Source of the DNA: Cyclina sinensis
Lineage: Eukaryota; Mollusca; Bivalvia; Venerida; Veneridae
Length of the DNA stretch: 64,000 bases
Reading direction: 5' to 3'
Assembly: GCA_012932295.1 (NCBI GenBank)
Contig: JAAONU010000016.1
Coordinates: 35,371,241 to 35,435,240, forward strand
Position numbers and translations under genes: made by a program. The notes beneath the pieces were generated by a model. That model was not told where the DNA came from. It worked only from the letters and a program-made list of their open reading frames with translations, and ran no database searches. Shown here piece by piece: positions 35,352-46,020 of the stretch. Position 1 is the stretch's first letter. Each line of letters starts with the position of its first letter.

Positions 35352-38300
35352 TCAAGCTATAAAGTCCAATGGTCGATTGAAGCCACCTTTTCTGTTCATA
35401 TATTGTCTGAAAATAAGAAATTAAACAGATAATTATAAGTTACCTTTTTTAAATTGGAGTGACTATTTATATTCTGATAAAACAAGGTGATCAGTGATCA
35501 CATGTGTCGCCTGATGATAGCCATTTAAACAGTAGTATTGAGAGGTGATAAGACAGTTTGTAGGCTAAAACACATTTATTTTCAAGGGCCATAACTCCTA
35601 TTAGACATGAGCAAGTACTTCAGGTACTGATCAATCCTGTAACATTTCATTTAAATTGCTTTAGTAGTATAAGAGAAGTAGTCCGGACAAACTTTAAAAA
35701 TAAATACCATAAAAGGGCCATAACTCTGACAAAAATCATTGGACTGGATAATGCCGATGATGCACAACAAGACTTGGTACTGATCATTCCTGTAAAGTTT
35801 GGATGAATTCGCACCAGTAGTTTCTGAGTAGTCCGGACAAGTTTTGTGACAGATGGACAGACGACAGAGAAGTGATCCCTATATGTCGCGGCTACTTTGT
35901 AACAGGCGAAACAAAAAAATTAATAAATACCCTTATGCTGAATTACTGTAGGACTGTCTTCTCATAAATAAATTATTCCATTACCCTCCTATATTTCTAA
36001 AGTAGACTTGTCCATTATTAAATCTGGACAAAACCATTTACTTTTTAAAGGGGTATTAAGTTAATAACTGAGTCAGCAGATCACCAGAGTGGTTACAGTA
36101 CACACAAAAAACTGTCTTGCAACAGTCCAAAAGACATCATATTTCATCATCAAGAGATAAGTACTATGAGACTTTCAAAGTCCTGAAAATCATCGTAATC
36201 TTGTAACTACAAGACTTTTGAAGTCCTGAAAATCATCATATGAATATCTTACTAAGACTTTCAATGTGAAATATAATATAGATACAGGAAAAAACTAGAA
36301 CTGTGTCCAAAGGACACGGATGCCCCCACTGTGCATATGTGCTCGTAAACAAGAGCAGCTTCATTTAATGTCTACAAAATTCTGTTCTTATCATAGCATT
36401 TCAGTTGAAATTTCCTCAATTCATGTATTAATGATAAAAAAGTCACCTAACTCTTGACGCATCATATTTGGTCTCTTTACAGATGGAATACAATATTAGT
36501 GTCTGAATAAAACTGAATTTTGAAACACATGTATGGTCTCCTTTACTTCCATCTACACATTAAGGTTGTTCATCCCTGGAAGTTTAAGAAAAATCTGCCA
36601 TCCGGTTTAAGAGGAGTTGCGTTCACAAAATTTCTATATGGTATATAGTGAAAAAATCAACAAAGGGCCATAATTCTTTTAAATTCGGTCGCAGCAAAAA
36701 TTCCTTCCTATACTACCATCTACACATTAGGTTGTTCATCCCTGGAAGTTTAAGCAAAATCTGCCATCCGGTTTAAGAGGAGTTGCATTCACAAGATTTC
36801 GGGACGTACGGACAGACGTACGGACGGACGGACAAGTGCAACGCTATATGCTCCCCACTTTGTGGGGGCATAAAAATTCAAATGATGAAGCCTTGAATGT
36901 GACCTTATTAAACATAAAACGTAAATTAGTATCATACCTGTAGCGTCTCTTCTTACAGATATTTGCAGAATAGATATCATTGCCTACCACTTGTTTATCC
37001 TGGAAGCACAAAAAGTACAACTACCTATAAAAGAATCACTGTCTTTTCCATCAATCTGTGCAGGTAATATAGTTTTTTAAACCCTAAATTTGACTGGAGA
37101 GTTTATGTAGACAAACAGTCTGGGTAGGTTTCATGAAAGTATGCATTCTACAGTGTTCTAAAAGGTGACCTGAGCTTCTGTTTCACCTACACAAGATTTT
37201 GCTGCATTACATATTAACTTGATCAAAATCCATGCTATTTTGAAAAGATTACTGATTAAGCTTGATTACTCTGTATCATACGAGCAGTTTATCTGACCAT
37301 CGTTCCTGGGAAGGACCACTACTCGACTTATGTACCTACTAATTATTTGTTACACATCAGGACTCAAACTCATGATCTATCAGTGAGATGCTAAATAGAC
37401 ATACTTTTGTGGTATCGAACCCTGAGAAGCCCATCACACGCATCAGTTCCTGTTCATCTTCTGGCATGTCCTGTAACTCTGCTTCTGCAATGTATTAACA
37501 CAAAATGTAAACGCTTCTGTATAAGAACAAAATTGTTGGACACAATTTAAAGACATTTTTATTGATGTTTTAAATAGAAATATTTGGCAGTGACTTTATT
37601 ATTCCCATTTTCAAAGCAACAACTATTTGAACTGTAACCTGGAAAAATCCACTTGCTCTGCACTGGATTTAAACTCGGGTACTCTCAATCACAAAGTGGA
37701 CACACTACCATGTTGCTGTAAAAGCTAGATGATAAGCAAGGTGGTAGAAGTGCTTTTTATGCATCATAACTATAAATATCCCCTCCTAAGAATTTGTCCT
37801 AAAATTACTGAAGTTAAAAAAGTCTGAAAACCTTTAATCATAATGGCATCATCACATCTACACTTGTGAATTATTTACATTGGGCACCAAATGTAACTCA
37901 GAAAATATACACTTGCTCAGTTGCTCTGACTGGCTTTTAACTCAGGTACACATCATCACAGAGTGGACACTCTACCCTGTCACCATAAAAAACTAGCTCA
38001 TAGGCATCGCTGCATGGGAATAGAAATGTTGTATAAACTATTAATACAGAACCTGTCATTGAATAAAAGCTGCAAGACATTCTCTGTACAACTTATTCTG
38101 AATAAATACCTTCAAAATAACCAAATAATTATACTTGTAATAATGGTGAAAACTTATTCAAGAGAGTGTTAGCATACCTGACACTGGAGGTTTATCTATT
38201 GACTGGAAAATTAACTCCTCCTCATCTTCTTCTGATGATTTTCTGCTATGCCCACGATCTCTGTCACGGTCACGATCTTTACGTCTGCAGTAACAAACCA

Positions 38301-41300
38301 TAGCATACATCAGAGAAAGCAACAAGCCCGTAAAAAAACACACTTTAAATCCACAAGTTTTGAATCATGTAATTATTGGTTAAAGGAAACTGCTTTGTCT
38401 TATAAAACTCTTTTAAGGAAAATCAATTCAAACAAACATTGTGAACAGTGTGTAATTTTAATAATACAATAACCCTAATTATGCAAGAGGCCATACACAG
38501 TATATTTCAAATAAAAGACTGAATTCTACTCTGGGCAATAAAATTTAAGAAAATGTGAAAATATTTTTTTTCTTTTAAATATCTTAAGACAACTGACAGG
38601 AAATTTTTTATTCAAATGGCAACAACACTGCTGAAATTAAAAATCTGTTAAAATGACCATACAAGTTAATGCTCAACTATATAAAATAAGATTAAATTAA
38701 TAAAAAATTTTCAAGTTCAAACCTTTCATCTCTGTCATGCCTTCTTTCCCTTGACCTTCTTCGACCTTTGTCTCTGGAGCGTGACCTACTTCGCCTTTTC
38801 CCTGAAGAAATGAAATGCAATTTTGTCACCCAAATATTAAAGCTCTTCGATATTTCTGGTGCCAGTACTTTTGAGGGAAAAAACTCCAAAAATTTAATAC
38901 AGTGCTTTCTGCAGAAATAACTGCCACAACATTAAAGATTTTAACACTGACTGGTTCGAATCTTCTATGAAATTAACCAGCTCCACACATTCTGGGCATG
39001 TTTGTGGCTGCTTGGCTACTGCATGCTGCAAGGCTGAACTTATGAAACACTGAAATGAAACACTGAAATGAAAAGTATAATTCTGCACCTTGATTTCACT
39101 GGTTTTAGTTTCAACTGATAAATTTACAACACTTTCTATGTCTATGCCTTAAAGCAAGTAAAAAAAGAAACTGGACTGTCATGTTAAGTCCATTTTTGTT
39201 GATGTGAGCTTCCTTTCTCTAAAGCTCAAAGAGCTTGGGTTTAATTAATGGTAAATCTGCATGGAATTCAGTGAACTTACGTCTATGCCTATCTCTTTCC
39301 CTTGAACGATCTCTTGACCTTGACCTGGATCTTCTTCTTTCTGCAAATAATTTTTTTATAAATGTCATAACTTTCATAACATTATTTTTCTGCAAATTCA
39401 AACGCCTATATTTGGTTATATTCTGAATGGCAAAATTAAAAAGTGTCTTTTTTTCTCAGCCATGGCACAGAACTCCTTATAACAAGCCATAGAAATACTA
39501 GCAAAGAAAACTAAGAATCTTTTGTCAAGAAAATGTAGGCTTCTATAATTCTTGTCTGCCATTTTCTAGAGCATAAAAGAAATGAATAAAAATGGTTGAA
39601 TTTCTAGATTTCACAGAACTGCAGAACAACTGCAAAATATACATGAAACTCCCCACCCCAAGAGTAAGCCTAATTTTCCTAACATGAATTTTAAAAAAAG
39701 CCTAGTAATGCTAACCAAAACGCAAACCCAGACCTAAAACTGGCAACTTGTTCAATTTAAAATCTCACACATTTTCACAGAATGTATGTCCGTATAGGAA
39801 AAGTATTAATACATTGAAAGGCTCTTAATATGTTTCATTTTATTTCCAAAGGGATAAACTTTCTTTGCTGGATCAACAAAGCTAAATCAATCTAGTGGAT
39901 ATTTGTCTGACTGAACCACTGAAGAAATTTTTTTAATATATCTTATTTCTTTATCTGGCATCTAGTCTAGTTAAAGGCAGGCCCAATGATGTGAATGTCA
40001 AAGACAAAGAATGGCAAAGGGATGTTCTGCAATTTCTCTTTTCAATTATACATGAGAAAGTAAGGGAATTAATTCAGTCAGTGTTTCCTTTTAAAACTTC
40101 TGACAGTTGTTATCTAATTAATGAAAGATCTTATGTATTTTTTATATCAATCAACATTTCACCTGATTATGAAACTTATATACAGTTTTAATTTATTTTT
40201 TTCTCAGTTTCAGCTGTGGCCCTATAACTATCATTCAAAGTTGTATGGTACCAATGATTTTAATAATAATATCTCTAATGGATCCCATTAGGTCCCTCTC
40301 AAATTTTTACCTTCTTCAATAAATTAAGACCAATGAAATTTGATAGAATGTGTCATTAATTTAAATCAATATTTCATTTTATTTAGAAGGAAATAATTAG
40401 GCAGATCAAAAGAGAATTATTATTTGAAAAATGTTAAAAAGTAATTTTCTACATTCTTTCAATTATTTGCTGTACCTGATTAAAACATATTCAGGTCAAA
40501 AGAAATAATTTATATTTCAAAATATGACTTAATCTCAATGAAATTTTAAAAATTATCGATTTTTGTTGATTGAAACATAAAATGTAGACATGTAATAGAA
40601 CACAGGCACACAATATATTACAGTCAATACATAGCATTGTTGAATTTCCTGCGTTTCAGTCCTAGCAATTTCCAACAGTTACAGAATTCGCCTGAATGAT
40701 AGTGAATCAAATCAATGAGTTGAACACAAGAGGTACAAGTTGAGCCCCCTCCCCCAACCTCCCTCTGCCTTTAACATGTGTATATTATAGTACTGATAAC
40801 AAGTCTGGATTTTTAAAAGGCTATATTTGTAATGGATAATTTAATGGTAGGAACAGTTGTATGTCGACGTTATTCATGATTTTTATATATTGAAATATCT
40901 TGAAACATGGGAAAAAGAATGGTCAATGGAATTCAACCCTGACAAGTGTGAAGTACTCAGAATACACAGGAAAAAGAAACCGGTCATCTTTCCTTACACC
41001 CTACATAACACTAAACTGAAAACCACAGAAAATGCAAAATACTTAGGAGTTACAATAAGTAGCAACCTAAACTGGTCATCCCACATAAACAATATCACAA
41101 ACAAAGCAAAAAACAGCTTAAGGTTCATCAGACGAAACGTCAAAACACAAAACAAACAACTCAAAGAAGCAGCATACAAAACATATGTAAGACCACAGGT
41201 TGAATACTGCTCAACCATATGGCATCCATGGCAAAAATATCTCACACACAGAATAGAAATGGTCCAAAGATCAGCTGCAAGGTACGTTCATAATGATTAC

Positions 41301-42308
41301 CACTATACAAGCAGTGTAACAAACATGATCAAAGAACTAAAATGGTCAACTTTAGAACAAAGGCGAAACCATGCCAGCCTGGACATGCTACACAAAATAA
41401 AAAACAATCAGGTCAATGTTGATCACAATCACCTTACAAACACAAGAAACAGCAAATTCCTCATTCCACAATCAAAAACACAACATCACATGAACTCATT
41501 CTTCCCAAGGACTATACGACTCCGGAACGAATTACCGACCGAGATTAAGGCTACCCCAACTGTGCAAGCTTTTATCAGTGGACTAAACAAGCTTTATAGA
41601 TTTTAAAGTACTTAAAATAAATGTTTAAGTAAGATCTTCAGTTAAATCTTGTTTTCTTTGTTATTAACTTTTATAATTTTAAATGTTCCTGACACGCGCC
41701 TGCCTAGTATAGTCAGTATTGATTCTTGGCAGTATTAAGTTGAAGTTATGCTACAAAACTAATGTGAATGGGCAGTTATGGGAGAAGTGTGGGGAGGGGG
41801 CTGGGTCCCAAATTCAAGTGACTGTTGTTTGTTTTATATCTCAAATAGAATTTAAATTTGATGTAAACAAATTGCAAAATGCATCAGAGCATTCATTTGT
41901 CTACAAATCGAACCAGATATCATAAATTTTTACACAAAGAAGAAAACCAACTGTATGGTAAGCACTGTTTGGAATTTATCAGCATACCTTACCTTCTTAA
42001 ACATATCAAAAATAAAAATTGAAGTTGGCCATGATCTTAAAACCTTATTCCTTTATTCTAAAATGGCCACTTTATAATATGCTACTGACTTCTAGTTAGG
42101 ATTTAGGTCATTTAGATTTTGGACGAATTGTTACATTGTAGAAGTACAAATTGTAGGTTTTTGGTTCTGTTAACACTTGTCACTTTAAAATCCGAGTTGA
42201 TTAGAGTACAAACACAGAACAACTCTAGATCTCTCTCAGATAGAGTAGGTTGCTTATTAATTTTTCACTGGTACCTCGTTTCGGTGACCTGCTTCGACTT
42301 CTAGGCAT
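35352..42308 (-). CDS. SNRNP27: U4/U6.U5 tri-snRNP 27 kDa protein
   Basis: A small nuclear RS-domain protein of the tri-snRNP. Seven exons join in frame on the minus strand: 42308-42275, 39340-39281, 38801-38723, 38284-38178, 37484-37405, 36999-36938, 35406-35352, giving 158 residues (human about 155). It starts MPRSRSRSPKRG, has Arg/Ser and Arg/Asp repeats to about residue 90, an acidic link (SSEEDEEEL), then the conserved C-terminal domain: ELMRVMGFSGFDTTK, NDIYSANICKKRRYRQYMN and GGFNRPLDFIA at the end. The last 17 residues are almost identical to the human protein, which fixes the identity. The first exon has only 34 coding bases; the first intron (about 2.9 kb) holds a retrotransposon fragment on the opposite strand. 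It is head-to-head with RPL26. Confidence 0.95.
35480..35925. mobile_element. Pearl-like element, GTCGCCTG family
   Basis: Begins near CATGTGTCGCCTGATGATAG and ends near CTTTGTAACAGGCGAAAC, so short CGCCTG / CAGGCG ends are inverted. The core has repeated GGGCCATAACTC and TAGTCCGGACAA phrases in two units; a GACAGATGGACAGACGACAG run lies near the right end. Non-coding. It sits just upstream, in transcript order, of the last SNRNP27 exon. Confidence 0.55.
36294..36875. mobile_element. Pearl-like element, ATGCCCCCAC family
   Basis: Begins ACTAGAACTGTGTCCAAAGG, then GGATGCCCCCACT; ends CACTTTGTGGGGGCATAAAA, giving inverted ATGCCCCCAC / GTGGGGGCAT ends. The core is two units about 165 bp apart (ACCATCTACACATTAAGG, TTCATCCCTGGAAGTTTAAG, TGCCATCCGGTTTAAGAGG). 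A GGACAGACGTACGGACGG run lies before the right end, which matches in reverse the left end of 9691-10246. Confidence 0.7.
37641..37990 (-). repeat. Two diverged tRNA-like repeat copies
   Basis: Two blocks (about 37641-37740 and 37900-37990) share CACTTGCTC, CTGACTGG/CTGCACTGG, TTTAAACTCGGGTAC / TTTTAACTCAGGTAC and AGTGGACAC(A)CTAC. The order and a B-box-like GTTTAAA on the minus strand suggest old tRNA-derived SINE copies. Both are in SNRNP27 intron 4. Confidence 0.5.
40893..41640 (+). mobile_element. 5'-truncated non-LTR retrotransposon, 3' reverse-transcriptase end
   Basis: An uninterrupted open frame to the TAA at 41606 encodes the RT thumb and C-terminal region: MEFNPDKCEVLRIHRKKK, AKYLGVTISSNLNWSSHINN, VRPQVEYCSTIWHPW, VQRSAARYVHNDYH and a tail ending LNKLYRF. 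The open frame starts at 40857, but homology to 31780-33725 begins only near 40893, so earlier residues are flank. The intact frame over about 230 codons means a fairly recent insertion. It lies in SNRNP27 intron 1 in antisense orientation. Confidence 0.9.
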
Positions 42309-42573
42309 TATTATGTGAAAGAGATTGCTGCAAATGATGTCGTTATCGTAGAGTTTTCGTTCTTGTGTTTCACCGGAAACTTCAAAATTTAATGCACAAT
42401 AGTATTACACAATTACACTTTTGATATTTTTTCCATTTTATTTTTCTTCAATATATATTTAAAAAAAGTCATTCTGCTTGTTTGAAACAAACTATTTTGT
42501 TTTATATCACAGCTTCAATCTCTACGGCAAATCGGAAAATATTTTTGTACATTGTTAGCGCTCTTCCTTTTCC
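42309..42573. promoter_or_regulatory. Bidirectional promoter of SNRNP27 and RPL26 with a 5'TOP tract
   Basis: The SNRNP27 start codon (42308, minus) and a CTCTTCCTTTTCC tract at 42561-42573 are about 255 bp apart. A C followed by an unbroken pyrimidine run is the transcription start (5'TOP) signature of animal ribosomal protein genes, so RPL26 transcription probably begins at or near 42561. The first RPL26 exon is then non-coding; its donor is not fixed. No TATA box is convincing. Confidence 0.6.
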
Positions 42574-43035
42574 GGTTTCCTGGCCAAAACAGACAGGTTC
42601 GACAGCATTAACAATTTAAATCGACTATCATCATCTAATCTGCCGTAACAAGTTTAAGTAAAGATAGTACAAAATTGAAAAATAAGTTTCTTAATGTAGA
42701 CAGAACTGTACAACATTCTTTTGTTTCCATGCGATTGAAATTCACTTGAATTTTGCGAAGATCTAAGTTGGACTTACTCCGTGACTTTTCCCACTTAGTT
42801 TTTTAATGCACTTAATTGCTTTTCAGTTATTCTTCCAGCATTGCAGAGCATCTTGTCAGTCAGTTCTATTTTCACCCTTAACATTATTATCATAGATTTT
42901 GCTGTATTACTGTTCAAAATAAGTGTATATTGGAACAAATCAACTGATTAGATACAGACATTTTAACAGGTTTACTGTGCACTGAGTTCACCCAGAATAA
43001 TATCAGTCTATTTATATGTTTTTAGGGCCATCAAG

Positions 43036-45976
43036 ATGAAGTTCAACAAAATGACCTCGTCTTCTAGACGTAAAAACAGGAAGCGTCATTTTAATGCACC
43101 ATCTCATATCAGACGGAAGTTGATGAGTGCACCACTTTCAAAAGAATTGAGGCAGAAATATAGTGTTAGAGCCATACCTATCAGAAAGGATGACGAAGTG
43201 CAGGTAACACCTCTATTGAGCTATTCAGCACTCTCCCTGCATTTAAAGACATTTATTTTGCAATGGTTTTGAAAAAAAGTTCGTTTCTTCTTAATGACTT
43301 CCACCTGGATTCAAACCAGAGCTTGCTACCAACTTGAGGATTGTAGAAAGTCACAGGGGATTATTCCATGATGGGGTTCAAAACAGCAACCTTTGAATCC
43401 AGACAGGGAGTCGGGTCAGTGTTCCCGGTGGTTTCAAGTTTGGACAATAGGTTTTTACTGTTTAAAAGAATAAATGCTTTACATTGAACTGCTTTCAGTT
43501 GCTTATGAAGGCCATTCCCAATAAAACTAGTGTGCTTTTGGACATCTGTAAATTCCAGTTGTTTTGGAGATAATTCTTTTGTAAAACATTACACTTTTTA
43601 TCTATTAATTTGTTGTTAATATCAAGAATATACAACACTATTTCAGGTTGTTCGTGGTCATTACAAGGGTCAACAGGTTGGCAAAGTTGTCTCTTGCTAC
43701 AGAAAGAAATTTGTCGTACACATTGAAAGAATACAGAGAGAGAAGGCAAATGGTGCCTCCGTGAATGTTGGCATCCACCCATCAAAGGTAATAGCAGCTT
43801 ATTCTTGTGTCTGGCTACATATTCTGAGCTTTTCTTGTGAAGGAAATGACACATTTTAATAGTACTTTCATTTTGTTAAAGCCAGTGTCAGACACAGCAT
43901 TATTATTTGTGGATGCTTCAGTGATACTTAAAAGTGTATAAAAATAGAAAGCAGAAATGTCCTTAGTTGCTTAGAACCAGTTGTTAATCCCTGTTACTCA
44001 AAGTAGCCTTGGTAATGGAGCTTACTTCATTTTAATGGGATATATAAATTGTTCAGTAGCTGGATAGTACAAGGTTCTTCTTGTATCTTCCTTACCAACT
44101 GAACCACATGTCAAACTGTTGATAAAGATACAAAAATCATAGGTATATGGGAGTGATACTCAAGATTGGTCTTTATCCCACTATTTTCATTTTTGTAAAG
44201 TATCTTGTTCAAAAAAAAGTTCAATTGACCACTTGGGGGAGTATTGACTGTGACGGTGACGGTTTTAACCGGTTAAAATCGCTGGTTAAAACCAGGGGCG
44301 GTCGATTGGTGCCAACCCTGTTAACAACTAAACTACATGTCAAATAACTTTGATATCACAAACATCATTTATTGGGATATTTTACCAGTTTTAGACATGT
44401 GTGTTTTCCCTATTGAGGTTAGCACTGAAATTTCTGAAAATTCAGTTATTAGTGCCCTATAGGTGTCTCATTACATGTATATAGGTTTACCTGATGTCTG
44501 TTTGCAAATTCTGGATTTGGCGACAAAAGTCTAGAAGCTAGGTTTATGAAACTTGGTATGATGATAGGATACCTATCTACTTTAGATTCAGTTTTGACCT
44601 CCTACTGTCTGTCTGCATCAGATTGAAAATCTGGATTATGCATTAACCAAAGAAATTAATAAAACTCTTTAAAATGATAATAAACAATGTGTGTTTTATT
44701 CACAAGTTAATCTGTGTATTTTCGTCTGTTTGCCCTTCCAATCAGAAACCTTGAATGCTGTTATTCCCTGTTACTCAAAGTAGCCTCTGTATTGGAGCTT
44801 ACTTCATTTTAATGGGATATATAAATTGTTCAGTAGCTGGATAGTACAAGGTTCTTCTTGTATCTTCCTTACCAACTGAACCACATATCAAACTGTTGAT
44901 ATAGTTACAAAAATCATAAGTATATGAAACTTATGAAACTTGGTATGATGAAAGGATACCTATCTACTTTGGATTCATTTTTGACCTCCTTCCATCTGTC
45001 TGTCTGCATCAGATTGAAAATCTGGATTATGCATTAACCAAAGAAATTCATAAAACTCTTTAAAATAATAGATAACAGTATTAGATTTATTTACAAGTTC
45101 ATCTGTATATTGTCTGTCTGTGCATCCAATCAGAAATCTTGAATGCTGTTATTCCCTGTTACTCAAAGTAGCCTCTGTATAGAGTTTACTTCTTTTTTAT
45201 GGGATATATAAATTGTTCAGTAGCTGGATAGTACAATTTCCTTTTTGTATCTTCCTTACCAACTGAACCACATATCAAACTGTTGATATAGTTACAAAAA
45301 TCATAAGTATATGGGAGTGGTACTCAAGAAAGGTCCTTATCACACTATTTTCATTTTTGAAAAGTATCTGGTTAATCTGTGAAGGTCAGCAATGAAAATC
45401 CTGAACGGTTACTTCCATCATCGAATTTAATATAATACTGGAACAGTATCAGTTATTCCCAGACAACCTCATAGTAGGATATTTAACACCCCCAGTTTTG
45501 AAGGTATTGTTTTCCCTGTTGAAATTCTCAGAACTCTTGAGTAATAATGTGAAACTAGATTCAAAAGAACTTGATAAAAAATAAAACCAACAAGGATAAG
45601 AGTTTTTCTGCTGATCGGCTACATTTAGTGATTTTGCTCAGTTACTGGTTCTCATTTTGCTGGACATGAGAGGTTTAGCTCTGAAATTACATTTGTGCTG
45701 TTAGGTACACCCAACCACCCATAAATTTGACCGAGTACTTGAAACCTAGTTAACTTTCCTGAACTTCTTTGTGTTGTAAATACTTGATGGAATATTAAAG
45801 GAAAAGATCAGTTAAGTTGAAATTCTTATCTTGTCTTCATGGTTATTTTTCAGGTCGTTATTGTAAAACTAAAGATGGATAAAGGTCGCAAGAAGATTCT
45901 GGAGCGCAAGGCTCAGTCCAGACAGGCCGCAGACAAGGGCAAACACACAGAGGAATCCATTATGGAAACTTCATAA
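43036..45976 (+). CDS. RPL26: 60S ribosomal protein L26 (uL24)
   Basis: A structural protein of the large ribosomal subunit with a KOW fold. Three coding exons: 43036-43203, 43647-43787 and 45854-45976, all in phase 0, giving 143 residues (human 145). Conserved blocks: [25 protein letters not shown] and RKDDEVQ in the first, [15 protein letters not shown] (KOW) in the second, [13 protein letters not shown] in the third. The ATG lies ten bases after an acceptor (TTTTTAG|GGCC at 43021-43029), so a 5'UTR exon is upstream, near the pyrimidine tract at 42561. The second coding intron is long (about 2 kb) and contains repeated blocks. AATAAA follows 29 bases after the stop. Confidence 0.97.
43987..45370 (+). 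repeat. Interleaved duplicated blocks in RPL26 intron
   Basis: Block X occurs three times (43987-44207, 44757-44924, 45136-45370), sharing CCCTGTTACTCAAAGTAGCC, GGGATATATAAATTGTTCAG and CTTCCTTACCAACTGAACCA. Block Y occurs twice (about 44547-44672 and 44934-45066), sharing GAAACTTGGTATGATGA, GGATACCTATCTACTTT and TGCATTAACCAAAGAAATT. The order X-Y-X-Y-X shows a local duplication of an XY unit. Each X contains the small hairpin TACAAGGTTCTTCTTGTA or a variant. Confidence 0.8.
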
Positions 45977-46004
45977 TCTGCTTTTGTTCTGTACATGTCT
46001 AGGA

Positions 46005-46010
46005 AATAAA
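46005..46010 (+). terminator. Poly(A) signal AATAAA of RPL26
   Basis: AATAAA about 29 bases after the stop codon, followed by an A-rich stretch; short 3'UTRs are usual for ribosomal protein genes. Confidence 0.8.
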
Positions 46011-46020
46011 GAAAAAAAAC

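Noticed and set aside
43987..45370. Box C/D snoRNA in the RPL26 intron
   Set aside because: ATGATGA is present in block Y, but no CTGA D box at a suitable distance and no terminal stem were found; kept only as a question in the findings.
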